DNA of 64,000 bases from Aspidiotus rigidus (GCA_035079385.1 JAVHKY010000011.1:11178001-11242000); one strand, 5' to 3'; counted from the stretch's first letter, positions 22,805-34,899 are shown. Notes: generated from the sequence alone by a model not told the origin. Numbers and translations are program-made.

Positions 22805-23217
22805 ATGAAAAACTACCAAGTTTTCACACTCACGTTGTTGGTGCTTTTTGGAAGCATAAATGCGAAAAATTTTTGGTCATATAAGGATGGAATGATTCAT
22901 TACAATTCAGGTCAGTATATCTTACTTTACTACTGTCTTATTGTTCAAATTATGCATTCACTTTCGAAGCATAGTATAATTCGTAATCGTAAGGTGTTCA
23001 AAAATACGATGTCTTTTTAGTTACAAGAGGGAAATAAGTTTTGTAATTTACATAAATCATAGTCAAATTTTTCTTCGTTACAGGCCTGGTAAAGATGATG
23101 ACTAAATCAGTTATGATGGGATATATCGTCTATGGAAATGGTGTGTATGCGCAACCCGACGACGACCAAGTTGTACCCGGTTCGCCTCCTGACCAAGTTG
23201 TACCCGGAAGTCCATAG
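22805..23217 (+). CDS. Putative small secreted protein, two exons (paralogue 1)
   Basis: Exon 22805-22910 and exon 23084-23217 join across a GTCAGT...TTACAG intron of 173 bases, giving 79 aa. The start MKNYQVFTLTLLVLFGSINA is a classic signal peptide (lysine, hydrophobic core, small residues before the cut). The mature part is only about 59 residues and ends with a repeated QVVPGS element (DDDQVVPGSPPDQVVPGSP). Its paralogue at 43171-43592 keeps the same exon structure and an intact frame despite indels. I recognise no family. Small, fast-duplicating secreted proteins in sap-feeding insects are often salivary or cuticular, but that is inference. The poor match of the 5' context and the lack of transcript data limit confidence. 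Confidence 0.55.
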
Positions 23218-23346
23218 TACGACTCCAACAATAGTTGAAATAATGACTATCGCATTTTTAATATTTTATTGTTCTATCTTCCTCGTTCAGTCATTAAGAT
23301 ATGAAAATAATAATAATAATAAAGTAAATAAATATAAGAGAAAAAG

Positions 23347-23482
23347 AAAAGGCTCTTCCTGCACAATGTTTAAAATTTTATTTATGGTTACTTTTGGAAC
23401 ATCCTGTAAGAGCACAGGCTATTGGAGACGTCCGAGTGGTAACCATAAATATAATTTCGATAGTGTGCTAGAAGAGCCTTTT
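23347..23482. mobile_element. Hairpin MITE 3' of paralogue 1
   Basis: AAAAGGCTCTTC...TGCACA and TGTGCTAGAAGAGCCTTTT are inverted ends, with a second inner pair TTTATGGTTA/TAACCATAAA. The same element sits at 43737-43870 in duplication copy 2, so it was present before the duplication. Confidence 0.7.
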
Positions 23483-23975
23483 ATTTCTTTTCATTTTATA
23501 TCAGTAATACATTGCATGCAAAAAAGTATATTCGTATATTTAATGTAAATGAAATGAGAGTTTCTTAACGGAGTTCATTGAAGAATGTAGGGAACAAGAT
23601 TAATCCACTGACTGCACAGAATTCATTTCTTCAATAGACATCCCTAACCCAGGGCTAAAATTTTGTTGAAGCTCTAAATTCTTCAAGTTCCACCTTTCTT
23701 TACACTCAAAATTATTTATTAAATTACAAACCGCACAGAAAGTACCCTATTCAAAGGTACGAATTAAAAAACTTAGATGCCATTGCAGGACTGGAATGGC
23801 AGCGGGGAACCCGCTGTCCCGAGTCCTCCGGAGCCTGAAGTTTTTCCAAGTCCTGAAAATCATGACTTGACAACTTGAACGCGCTGCAATTTCAAGGAAG
23901 CCGTCGTCTTTTCAAGTCCCCCATAGCTCGGAGGTCGGAATTTTCCTGAGTCCCCCTCCTACCATAGAGCTAGAG

Positions 23976-24384
23976 GAGGCGTGTCAAACTCATATCATAG
24001 TGCGGGCCGCATTGCAGTCTTCATCTTGCTTGCGGGCCACAGATTAAACCTATAGAATACGAAAAATTTCTCATCTTTGATGTACGAGTGTAACTACAAG
24101 CTTTCCTGTCACCAAAAAGTCAAGATAAACAGCCGCGAATTATAATATTGTGTTCTTGTATAAAAATTTTAAAATTTCGCCTCATAATGGAGGAAACTAT
24201 TGATAAGACAAAAAAAAGAAGGTTCATTCCGATGGGGAAGATTTTTGACAGCGTTTTGCTGATGTTAATGGTGGGAAAAAAGTTAAATTCTAGTTTTAAG
24301 AATTTAATTTTTTTTCTCCGGATTCTAGAAGTTGGACGCGGGCCGCACTTGACCATGTCGCGGGCCGCGTGTTTGACATTCCTG
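23976..24384. mobile_element. hAT-type non-autonomous element (copy 1, uninterrupted)
   Basis: Ends GAGGCGTGTCAAACTC and GTGTTTGACATTCCTG are imperfect inverted repeats of the CAGGNGTGTCAAACTC type found in many animal hAT elements. The 8-bp duplication AGCTAGAG flanks it at 23968-23975 and 24385-24392. GCGGGCCGCA motifs near both ends are also typical. 409 bp, no transposase. It is the empty-site reference for the nested insertion in the 44343-45298 copy. Confidence 0.85.
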
Positions 24385-24471
24385 AGCTAGAGGGTCGAAA
24401 TTTTTCTTAGTCCCGCTCCTATCATAATTATATAGCTCGAGAGTCGAAATTTTTCCAAGTCCCCCTTCTTA

Positions 24472-25940
24472 TAAACGTGAAAGACGAATACTCCGACGTG
24501 GAGTAAAATATGCAAACCGCAGAAAAATAAAAGACGACGAGCGCTTTCGGTTAAATAACCATCTTCAAGCCTGAAATGAAAGCAACTGACGAACAAAAGA
24601 GAAGAGCGAGGTGTTAAGATCGTCCAAACGAGAAATCACGGTGTGAGTCATATACCAGTTCGATCAGGCCATCTTCCGGAATGTACGAATTGAGTACAGT
24701 GATGCCGTCAGTGTTGAGATGACGAATTATCTCTATATTCTCGAGGGCGATACGCTTACGGTAGGAATTCTCCCTATGGAGGAGCTTTTCGGATCCCTCG
24801 CGGAAGCTGTGGCCACTGTTTTATTAAGTGATCGGCGAAAGCTGACTCCCCTAAGTGTCTCTTCTTCCAAGACTTCAGGTGCTGGTGAGTTTCTGAGGTA
24901 TCTCAATTCCTGGTACCCTTCCATCAAATTTAGATTGGAAATAGGGGTATTTTCCATTAACTTTTTGGATTTATCGATCTCTATTGTAGACGGTATCCAT
25001 GAGTTTGGAATTTACAGGAAAGATACTACGACCGATGTTTTATTCCATGGTGGTTCGTTCGGTCTTGTTGCTCACAAGATGGCTGCTTTTCATAGCCTAG
25101 TTCACAGACTGACTCGTATTCCGTTGAGTCAGTCTGCTTTCAAGAAAGAAGTACGCACAATAAAACACCTGGCTAGAGTGAATGGGGTCAATGTCGACGT
25201 TGACGTGATGGTTCGGAGGAAAGTTATGAGGAGCCTCCTGGATTCCACCACCTCCCTCCCCCGAGACACGATCCGTGATCGCCGTTTGCGTTGGATCAGT
25301 CTCCCTTTCCTGGGGAAGTTCTCCCTGCAATTGGGTCGGGCCCTTCGCCCGTTTGGCTTCAGACCCGCGTTTTACAACCCTACCACAGTCAAGAGGTTGT
25401 TTGTGAGACTGAAGGACCCCATACCTGTCGATGAGAGGAGTGGTGTTTATAAGATGGAATGTGAGGATTGTGGAGGCTTTTATATTGGTGAGACTAGCCG
25501 CCAAATGAAAGTTAGAGTATAGCTGAGCACCTGAAGTCTTTGGAAGAAGGGACACTTAGGGGAATCAGCTTTCGCCGATCACTTAATAAACAGTGGCCAC
25601 AGCTTCCGCGAGGGATCCGAAAAGCTCCTCCATAAGGAGAATTCCTACCGTAAGCGCATCGCGCTTGAGAATATAGAGATAATGCGTCATCTCAACACTG
25701 ACGGTATCACTGTACTCAACTCGTACATTCCGGAAGATGGCCTGATCGAACTGGTTTATGACTCACACCGTGATTTCTCGTTTGGACGATATTAATACCT
25801 CGTTCTTCTCATTTGTTCGTCAGTTGCTCTCATTTCAGGCGTGAAGATCGTTTATTGACCGAAAGCGCTCGTCGTCTTTTATTTTTCTGCGGTTTGCATG
25901 CTTTACTCCACGTCGGAAAATTCGTCTTTCGCGTTTATTA
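24472..25940 (+). mobile_element. Penelope-like element 1, 5'-truncated, with inverted 3' duplication
   Basis: Sense reverse-transcriptase/endonuclease coding sequence begins at about 24884 (LNSWYPSIKF, LDLSISIVDG, IHEFGIYRK) and runs to a GIY-YIG nuclease motif (SGVYKMECEDCGGFYIGETS) near 25440-25500. The C-terminus then continues in other frames after 25519 (two shifts) to LNSYIPEDGLIELVYD near 25760. The left 24472-24884 is the reverse complement of the right 25526-25938, so the first 55 residues of the long open frame starting at 24719 are antisense and not protein. Catalytic YVDD lies upstream of the truncation and is absent. Known for the family: target-primed retrotransposition with GIY-YIG nicking, and complex head-to-head copies. 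Confidence 0.85.
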
Positions 25941-26099
25941 TGGATAGCCGTAACTTGAAGGAACGGATTCGTTTACAAGGAGAGGTTAGAAGAAATTGCT
26001 CGTGAAGGACTACGTCACATCCCCGGACTTAGGAGCTAGATATGATGAAGGGGACTTAGAAATAAAATCATGACAAAACTCACATTAGGATAGCCCCTG

Positions 26100-27060
26100 T
26101 AAGTAACTAGACGTGCAATTCTTCAAGGCTTAGCCCCTTCAATGAACCAGATATGCAATGCTTCAAACACCACAAGTCCCCCTTTCATCATTATCATGAC
26201 CCGAGAGTTGACATTTCTCCAAGTGCCCCTCCTATTATATATATATATGCTAGATATGACTGAAAAGTCGAAGTCTTTCTCATGTCCAAATTTTTTACAA
26301 GGGTAGCTCAGTTTTTGCTGGATCACATGGCGAACGGCTAATTTTTCAAAACCCCACTTAGAACAGGTTCCCAGTTGAAAGTCGATTTAGCCGCCAAAAC
26401 TGCCACAAGACTCTCGCGAATCAACTTGTATCCTCTTCCCGCTAAAAATAATCTCACCCACAGCATCCACTTCAAAATTATGGACGGATGGATCACAGTC
26501 TGTCAAAATCAAATCTCATGTAAAAGAAAAGTTTGAGTAAATTTCTCGACTTCATGGAAAAACACTAACTTTGCAAAGAAATACAATGTACGAGTAAAAA
26601 TATATCAATCTCTCGATTATATCGATTACATTGTTCTTGACTATCAAAATGTCGATTCTATACTTGGCTGCTGTAGTAAGTTGAGCCTTCATTATTATTA
26701 CCTAGTATGAGTCTAGTAAACAATATTTTAGGCTAACTTGCTATCGGAAGCTCACTCGCTCCACTCGTTCTCCCCCGGTCTAGTATAAGGTTATAGGTAC
26801 TGTATACTAGCGACTCACACACGAACGCGTTCTTTCCAAGTTTTTCCCGCTCTCATGCGAGCCTCGACACCCTCCTCACAGTCACCCACATTTCCACTCG
26901 CCTATCTTTTAGCTTCTCTCCGCCACACCCACCAAATTTCACCATCCATCGAATCAACTCTCGCTAATGACCTCTCATCTCTTATCTAAAATCAGCAAAT
27001 TACATTCAACGCACCTGAAATCGATTCATCAGCAAACTCATAACCCGAATGCAATTAATC
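26100..27060. repeat. Mixed dispersed repeats without a gene
   Basis: This stretch contains a CCCCTTCAATGAACCAGATA / GCAATGCTTCAAAC repeat that recurs inverted at 36090-36200 and directly at 49780-49890. It also has an ACAGGTTCCCAGTTGAA motif at 26356. A 26800-27000 segment resembles 50300-50500 (both read ACACCCACCAAATTTCACC or close forms, then CCATCGAATCAACTCTCGC). These look like two ends of one element family; no protein is recognised. Confidence 0.5.
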
Positions 27061-27136
27061 ACTTGTATTAGGAAAATTTTTCTTTCAGAAAATGTTGATG
27101 AAGATCGCTAAGCGTTGGTGAAACTGCACTTGTTTC

Positions 27137-28400
27137 TTCAGGTGTTGGAAAACTTTATGACGCCGTTCTCGAGAAATCAATCAAGACTCTGGAAATTATA
27201 CTTGAAATTGCCTATAGTAAGCCATGCGCGTATGTTGCAAAAAGGATTTTTTTAAAAACTCGTTCATTACTTCGACTCATTCTGGAAAATTTTGGCTTAG
27301 ATTGTCTAAGTTTCTGAGAGAGAATGCGAACTTCAGTACCTAACTTTTTTCCAATTTTCTCAGAATTCACTTTTTAAAAGTTGTATAACTTTGAAAGATC
27401 ATGTCTCAGAGAATTTTCAATCCATGTGGAAAATTTTTTGTAGATTCAGAAAACTATCTTGAAAATGCAAAACAAACAAAAAAAAATGAAGCGAGTTTAG
27501 GTATGGTTTCTCAGATCGCCTCACGTATGCCTATTTGCTAAATGCGCTGTATACATATTAGAATATAAAAGCGCAAAACAACTATTTGATAAAGAGATTT
27601 TCCTAATTGGAATATTCTTTTTTAAAGCAGGCATTTCAAATCTAAATTATTTATTTATTTATTTTTACGAGCTGCTAGCAGCCTGCACTTAGGGCTATGA
27701 GCTTGGCGAAATTGTGTTTAGATGCGTGAGAGGAAGTTTGTTTGTTGTAGAAAGTTGAATATTCAGATGAATTGAATACACTATGTTCTAGTCTTATTTA
27801 CGAAGAAATAAATTATAACAACTGAATCGGTTTTCTATTTGATCGTAGGTATGGCTATTGTTTCAACAGTAGTTTTGACCCAGAAATTGCTTACAAAAAG
27901 AAAAAAAATGTACAGTTGTTTACTCCTGAATTTTATAATATTTGCTCGCGTTTTCATGCATCTGGTGGAAAATTTTCTCAAAACCCTATAAAAGTCCAAT
28001 TTTTGACCGTTTGTCTTCATTGTGCAACTTCAGTAATTTCTTATCACTCTATAAGTCGTGAGTATTTTATTGTACTTATTCGAGTATTTTATCGGGAGAA
28101 TTCATTTGGTAAGTTCCACAGAATTTCATTTTCTATTTGTAATGGGGGGGGGGGGGGGGAGAGTGCCTTTTTTATTTTATATTTTTTCGTTTTGTTTTTC
28201 CTTCAATTTTAATTTTCCCTTTTTTTATTTACTTATTTACCATTTTTAATGGTTTACTTACTTCTGGACGGCCATGTATTAGGAATTTTACTTAATTCTT
28301 TTTCGAATCGAGGAGAAGAATATTTCCCTCAATTTGATTTTAAAATGGGAGTGTGTGTATTGTGTAAAGTTTCTTAGATGAATAACAATGTCTCAAAAAG
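27137..28400 (+). repeat. Third, diverged relative of the duplicated block
   Basis: Segments 27530-27640 and 27905-28400 align in order with 19410-20120 and 41395-42070 (for example TATAAGTCGTGAGTATTTTA and GGAATTTTACTTAATTCTTT). A possible exon-like stretch at 27137-27212 (VGKLYDAVLEKSIKTLEI) and another near 27530-27640 (LFAKCAVYILEYKSAKQLF) resemble the 41250-41585 frame. A young non-LTR tail with TTTATTTATTTA is inserted at about 27650-27720. No complete gene is resolved. Confidence 0.5.
28142..28160. repeat. G homopolymer run
   Basis: About 18 consecutive G (with the preceding T) lie within the third block relative. Comparable C runs occur at about 47276-47291 and 63886-63903. Lengths in assemblies of such runs are unreliable. 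Confidence 0.8.
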
Positions 28401-28939
28401 AGGGACTGAAAGGTACACGCATGATTATTCACATGAATGCGTTCGTTGATCAGGAGTGCCGTAATCCCCTTGGTCCAATGAAGAAACCCCCTCAAACTTT
28501 AATTCCTTATAGCTAAAAAAAAAACAATATATAAAGGGCCTTCCTAAAACGACGGCTTCCTTAACAAAGTTAAGCGAGGAATGCAGGGAGCTTCTTTTAT
28601 GAGTCATATGGGATTTGGTATTGAAAAGTCAAGGAAGCCTAGACCTAGATAAAGCTAGTATAAAGAAGGCCTAGAACTATAATGAGATAGTCTAAATTTT
28701 TCTCGAATCTCGAGCTATATAAATATTTGATAGGAGGGGGACTAGGAAAAATTCCTATCATGTATAGCTCGAGAGTTAAAATTTTTCCAAGTCTCCCCCT
28801 CCTATGCGAAATTTTTCTAAGTTCTTCTCCTGTCAAAGCATAGCAGGAAAACTTCTGAAAACAATATATCTGGCTTTGCAAATAAAAAATATGATACCGA
28901 AAAGGACAAAACGATTAATTTACATGGCATGACCCAATC

Positions 28940-29340
28940 CAAAATCCAATATGGAATTGCGGCATGGAGGGCCAAATCTGGAAACAGTAATTCGTAGTCA
29001 AAAGAAATTCATGAAAATTTTACATAACTAACCAAAAAGATACCACACAAATGACCTATTTAAAGAAACAAAGGTGCCTACAATAGAAGAACTACACAAA
29101 ATTAGTACCATAAGATAATTATGTAAAAAAAAACGGCCATCTAAGAAATATACGGAGAAAAGTAGAAAAACTAGGAATAACGAACTTATTACGATTACAC
29201 CACCGAAAGTAAAAACTGACGCAGGAAAACAAACAGGAACATATAAAGGACTACCTACAATACTTTAACCAACTAAACATGGACGACAAAGAAGAAAATT
29301 GTGAACGCAAAAATAACTAATTACAAAAAAACGATACGAA
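28940..29340 (+). mobile_element. Decayed non-LTR reverse transcriptase C-terminus
   Basis: Broken frames read SKIQYGIAAW, then QKKFMKILHN, KRYHTNDLFKETKVPTIEEL and HKISTIR, the region after the palm/thumb of Jockey/CR1-like reverse transcriptases. Several stops interrupt it (such as after 29000 and 29110). Strong A bias on this strand is typical of such elements. No 5' part or endonuclease is adjacent. Confidence 0.6.
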
Positions 29341-29929
29341 ACATGATAGAAAAAAAACGAAAAGACTGACGCACACCAAAAAGAACGAAAACCAAACTAA
29401 CCGATATCGTAAAGCTGAAAACAAAGTACAAAAATTTGTAGATATAAGTATCCGAGATCTATTTCAGTGGAGGGGAATAAAATATAGGTATATTTCAATT
29501 TCAATATATGGCCTCAGAGTCGAAATTTTTACAAGTTTTTTGTTGGACAGCGGACGGCGCACGGCAATGTTCTCAAAAAGCCCCCCATAAAACAGGTTCC
29601 CTGTTAGAACTAATGCGAAGAATCTTCTTCACGAAAGTGGCCTCACGGCACCCTTGTTGATATCCATAGTCTTACAGAACTTTTATTACTTTTTTTTTAC
29701 CAGTTCAGTTTCTGGAAAAGGAATTCATTGAGGTACTTCATAAGTAGGTTTCATCTAGGATAATGAGGACCAACAACAACCAAAATGTGGATTAAAATTC
29801 AATTAAAAATTGTATTCTGAAAGCTCTAGGGGTGAAGAAAATAAATAATTTTTTCCAGCGGGGAATCCGCTATCCTGGTTGTCGAGGTGGTACTTTCAGG
29901 AAATCGCGAGTGGTCCGAGGTTGATGACG

Positions 29930-30690
29930 TCATGGGGAAGATGATAGGAGGGGGACTTGGAAAAATTTTGACTCTCAAGCTTCATATGATGGGACGGTAC
30001 TTTGAACAATTTCGCCTCTCGAGATATTTAATTACTTACCGGCTCATTATCTCGAGAAGAAATATTGGATTTGTAGTAGTAGGTGGGAAAAAAAAGTTTA
30101 GAGTGTTAGTAATGGTTTCTAAGAGTAGAAGGGGCTTGAGAGGAGGCAGAAAATGTATGTCTGATGTTCACGAGAGAAGGGCAAGTGAAGAGGTTTTGCA
30201 TGGCTTGGAGAGAGGAGAGAGAGAATCAGAGAGGAAGTGAGGAAGAAAAGTGAGGTGAATAAGGCAGGAATTTCATACGAAAGAGTGAGATTTCACTATT
30301 GATGGAGAAGGCGTTGCCAGTTTTGGAGACCGATTTAAATCCGTCTGTAAAGCCCAGGTTGTGGGAGGTGAAGTCATTAGCAATTATGTATTTAATGTGT
30401 CTTATGTAGATTATGTTCGGCGATTTCGGTAAGTTGGCCAGGTTGAGGCGAATAAGATGTGATGAGGATGTCTATGGAGGGGTGAATGAGAAGAGGAGAG
30501 AAGGGCCTGCAGTTTGAGATGGTGGTCTAGATGAGATTGTAATGAGGCAGAATGTCAGGAATAGTGAAACCATCTTCAGTATGATCTTGTTTTACAAATT
30601 GATTATCTCATCCCTTTCGAGATTTTTTTTTCGTTAGGTATTTTAACGAGCTGCTTGACTACTGATGGGTAACTAGCTTAAGAGTTTAAT
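29930..30690 (-). mobile_element. Non-LTR retrotransposon remnant (RNase H region)
   Basis: The stretch 30170-30560 is parallel to 37210-37620 (shared GGAGAGAGGAGAGAGAG, CCATCTGTAAAGC-like and TGTCTTATGTAGATTA motifs), where the minus strand encodes an RNase H TDGS motif. A separate 3' tail (TTTTAACGAGCTGCTTGAC...GTAACTAGCTTAAG) starts at 30640. Frames are broken throughout. Confidence 0.55.
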
Positions 30691-30819
30691 TTTGTACATT
30701 TTATACGTATGAAAGAAAGTAAACATCTTAATATTACATAAGTCATTTTGAATCAAGTCCGTTTTGTTGATAAGTAATTACGGTTAGATGAACGGGAATT
30801 AAAAGAAAAGAAAAATGGC

Positions 30820-33800
30820 AAAATTGACTCCCTCTTCAGTGCAAAATCCTCGGCTGAGAAAAAAGATTGTGCTGAGGATGGAATTGTCCAACAGTTTCAG
30901 CCGCGTATCATCAACTACAGTAGAGTTGAATTTAATAAAGACGAATTGACCCTCTTGGAGAAGGGACTAAAGTTTGGGCTACCTCCCCTCAAAAATCAAG
31001 AGACCCTCGCGAACGTCGTGGCAGATCTCACAGTGAAGATTGGACCTGGGGTAAATATCCAGAAGAAGTATGCCGAAATGATCTGCAGTACCCCCCTCCC
31101 TCTCATGAGTAATGCTTGCAATGACTTCATTCTAGGCCTAAAGAAGAAGGTCAGGGAGGAGGGGTTAATCCTTACGAAGGCAGATAAAAGTAATGCCGTC
31201 GTTGTCATGTAGCAGCGAATGAGTAGAGCATACGAGTACATGCACACGAACCTATACAGGAATTTATTATGAACTTGACACGGCTCTATCAAGTCAGACG
31301 AGACTCGAGACAAAAGTTCGTATTTCATCGAAACGTCGTAACTAAATCTAAGCTTCAAATTAATCACAACAAACATCCAGATGTAATCGACTCCTACCTC
31401 GATTCCCCTCAACTCGAGAGGACCGGACCTATCTAGTTCAATCGGGTCGACGTGAGCATGAATACATCTCTCTGAGGGTGTGAGTAACTGAAGATAGACC
31501 ACAGTCAGTTTTTGGTTCACCTTTTTTGAGATCACATAGGCTATACGAAATATCTTGATAATTGAGGCTAGCGTTGTCGTTGGTTACGGGTTCTACTTAC
31601 TCGCCAAACTGAAGAGAATAGTTTGTCGTAATAATCATAAATCCTGTATCTAAGAGTCTACTTTTAATCAAATAAAAGAAAAAGAAACTGAATACCGCTC
31701 ATGATCAGAAAATATCTAATGAGCATACTAAGAATCTACTATTGAAAACAAGGACTGCACAAGTCAGTCGATTGAGCCTAAGAGAGATTGGGGGACTATG
31801 GGTTATATGAAATAAAATTTAGAAAATAGGACCGAAAGAGTCATCGTCGATAATTCGCAAACTGCAGCATTGACCTAGATATAATCACCTTCATGTCTAA
31901 TTCGTCGGAAACTGAGTATTCTCTGAAAAATAAGCTAATCCGATACTCTTCTACTAGGAGGAATAGAATTCGTAGACTTCGAATAAAATATTGGAATTCA
32001 CATTTATATTGAATGAGCTAACATAATCTATGCAAACATATACATACGATGCTTCGTATCACACGTCAGCTAGGAAAATCGTCGATCTATCATTATAATA
32101 AAAATATGTAATAGCAAACTTGATTTCGTCGATATCATGCCATTTTCACGAATTTAGGTGACTCTTGTTACCTTTTCCCTCTTCGTAGAACGATGTTAAA
32201 GCAACTACTAGACGCCAATTGAAATTGTTTCCAGTTGTAATATCGCCCACTCAATAAATACCCACGAAACTTGCGCGATCAATTCATGAGGTACCACGCG
32301 CAAATTGGATTTATTTTTTATTTATACTGAGTTCCGGGCACGAATCCTTCCCTCAGTCTGATGCCCTCGGAGTGTTCTACCCTTCGATGGAAACAGCCGG
32401 GATAGTTCTGGGTATCGACACCAAATTATGGTGAATGGAGATCAATAACACAATATAATTTGTTCAAAACACTTCGATTTCATCGAATAAAATTCATTTT
32501 ACATAATACACGGAAGTTTCCACTTTACGCATATTTTCGCTCAAAACGTCCCTATCGGACCACACCGCCAAGAGACTCACGCTCGTTGTCGTCGACGGCA
32601 CATCGACCGTGAACGGAGCTAAAATTCACCGCGAGTTAGCTTTTCGACGAGCAAGAAGCTCCTTCGAAGAACAAAACCAAACTCACCCGCGAGCCGAGAC
32701 TCACCGGTGAAACTTCAGCAAATTTACCCTTCCCTCGCCAGTCATCAGCTTTAGATCCGTGTGCAAACGAGACAGCATAAGAAGTAGGGAACTATTAGAA
32801 TACACGAGTTAGATAAGGATAATCAGGAAGGGGAAGTAGGAAAGATGCTCGCTACACAACGGTAGACTAGGATGTAACGAGACACACGAAAATGATTTTG
32901 ACTATCTCGATTACACACCAATACTATCGCATCTCGCACCGTCGAACGAAAACGACCTATACGAGAAGTTCGCTCCACGTAATCGCTGCTACATTTCATC
33001 GTAATTATGAATTAGTTCTCCTTCGTATCTGGAGTTTATGACGTCCTCAGGCAGTGTGGTGCCCAAGAAAATGCATTTTTCAATTTTTCAAATTTTATCA
33101 AGGAAGTGAGGAATCTCGTGAATAGTAGTCAATTTATTATCAAAAGCCTCTTGACTAAAAAGGCCATCTTGGAACCCAATCCGGTTCCTCACCTCCTTTA
33201 TGGGAAAAAAGATATCCCAATGCGGTCAGTTGTATCATTTGTTTACTTATACCTTAGCTAAATATATCGATCGTTGGTTTAAGTTTCGAGTTGAGGTAAA
33301 CTCTACATCGCACCAGTAAAGAACTCTGGTTTCCTTGCAAATAAGTTGAAGGACCTCAGTCTTCTTCCTGGAACGACTTTATGTTCTTTTGATGTTGTAG
33401 GTTTATTTCCTCACATTCCAAAGGCCGTAGTCATGCAACACATGGGCGAGTTACTAGTTAAATCTAACGTTCCTCACGAAGAATTTGCGGAATTCTTTGG
33501 CCTTGTAGATATCTGCTGGTCCCCTAATTTTTGTAAGTTTGATGGGAAATTTTTTTAGTTCCCCGAGGAAGTGGGGGTTCCCATTGGCTCCCCCTTGGGT
33601 TCGCTTATTTCGGAGGTATTTATGTCGAAATTTGAAAATGATTTATTTTCCTCAGGCCAGGTGTTCTTGAGTCACGTCTACTACTGGCATAAGTACGTGG
33701 ACGACGTATTATGTGCGTGGACCGGTCCTGTGGAACTCCTGAGTGAGTTCCTCAATTATTTAAATAGCCAATACCCTACCATAAAATTCACATTGGAAGT

Positions 33801-34790
33801 CGGTGGCTTATCAATAAACTTTTGGTATTTATCCATCTCTATTAATGATGGCATCCATGAGTTTGGTATTTATAGAAAGCAAACGTCGACCGATATTGTT
33901 ATCCACGGATCGTCCTTTTGTCCTACTGCCCATAAGATTGCGGCTTTCAATAGCCTAATTCATCAACTGACTCAAATACCTTTGAGTCAGGCGGCTTTTC
34001 AAAAGGAACTTGTGACTATTAAGCACCTGGTCAGGGTTAATCAAGTTAGAGTGGATGTTGACCTAACGGTCCGGAGGAAGCTCACTAAAAAATGCCTCGA
34101 TTCCACAACCTCCCTCCCTAGGGACCCCCTAGACAGTAGAAAGAGGTGGATTAGAATTCCTTTCCTGGGCAAGTTCTCTTTGAAATTGGGACATGTCCTC
34201 CGCCCTTTTGGATTCCGGCCAGCATCTTATAATCCTAACACGGTTAAAAGTTTATTTGTAAAATTGAAAGACCCCGTTCCTGTGGCCGAGAGGAGTGGAG
34301 TTTATAGTGTAGCATGCAACGATTGCTCGGGTATCTACGTAGGAATGACGGGCTACCAGCTCCAGATTCGGGTAGCTGAGCATAAAAAGGCTTGGGAGAG
34401 GGGTAAATTGGTTGAATCGGTATTCTCCGATCATTTAATTGAGAGTGGCCATAAGTTTAGGGAAGGTTCTGAGGCCCTCCTCCATAGGGAGAATTCGTAC
34501 TTCAAGCGGTTGGCTTTGGAAAATATAGAAATTATTAGACACCGGAATAATGAAGACATCACCGTTCTAAACAGGTACATTCCTGGTGAGGGATTGATTG
34601 AATTAGTGTATGAGAATGATTCACAATTTGATGATTCGCTAGTTCAATCATGAATTTCATCTCGTGTTCCTCTGTCTTCGTTGATGTTGGGTTCAGTCGC
34701 TTCCGTTCACTTACGCTTAGAAGATGGTTAATTAACCGAAAGCGCTCGCGGCTGCTTGTTTTTGTGTGGTATCATTTGTAATACGCTACT
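30820..34790 (+). mobile_element. Penelope-like element 2, nearly full length but interrupted
   Basis: The N-terminal part (frame through 30838-31212) includes RVEFNKDELTLLEKGLKFGL and LTKADKSNAVVVM, typical of the start of Penelope reverse transcriptase. After an inserted 1.8 kb (about 31265-33050) the protein resumes in decayed frames (VRNLVNSSQF, LLYGKKDIPMRSVVS). Then come LCSFDVVGLFPHIPKA (first catalytic Asp), GVPIGSPLGS, KYVDDVL (33690-33710) and the C-terminal GIY-YIG domain (SGVYSVACNDC, GIYVGMTG near 34290-34350), ending at 34651. The frames 33346-33558 and 33571-34653 are in phase, separated by a TAG at 33556-33558. Its 3' flank (34718-34790) matches the terminal sequence of element 1. 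Dead because of the insertion, stops and shifts. Confidence 0.85.
31265..33050. mobile_element. 1.8-kb insertion splitting Penelope-like element 2
   Basis: Sequence between the two halves of the reverse transcriptase has no matching coding potential. The bases are CpG-rich relative to the flanks, with a TTTATTTTTTATTTATACTG segment followed by CGGGCACGAATCC near 32320-32370. Ends are imprecise and no clear target duplication was found, so the nature of the insert (LTR-like or other) is unresolved. Confidence 0.5.
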
Positions 34791-34899
34791 CTCTTGAGTA
34801 CAACCCTTTTTAATAATATGTAAGAATTGTTGTTATGTCATTGGAGTTGTTAGTAGCGCTGAACTGATAGATATCAGAACCAGATCTGATGGATTGTAC

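Larger units (their letters stand above)
19147..24472. repeat. Segmental duplication, copy 1
   Basis: From AAGTCGAG near 19147 to the Penelope insertion at 24472 the sequence parallels 41128-45370 in order and orientation, with high base identity over long stretches (for example the CTTATCGAATGG leader, the secreted-protein exons and the hAT element). Copy 1 additionally contains about 1.8 kb of non-LTR sequence (about 20430-22240). It lacks the TA-target MITE and the inner hAT found in copy 2. Confidence 0.85.

Noticed and set aside
24719..24883. N-terminal part of the long frame in Penelope element 1
   Set aside because: It is the antisense of the element's own 3' coding region (inverted duplication), so not a genuine protein start.
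25097..25555. 152-aa minus-strand frame over Penelope element 1
   Set aside because: A shadow of the sense reverse-transcriptase/GIY-YIG frame; no signature of its own.
30996..31535. 179-aa minus-strand frame across the start of Penelope element 2
   Set aside because: Antisense to the Penelope N-terminus and running into the insertion; no family signature.
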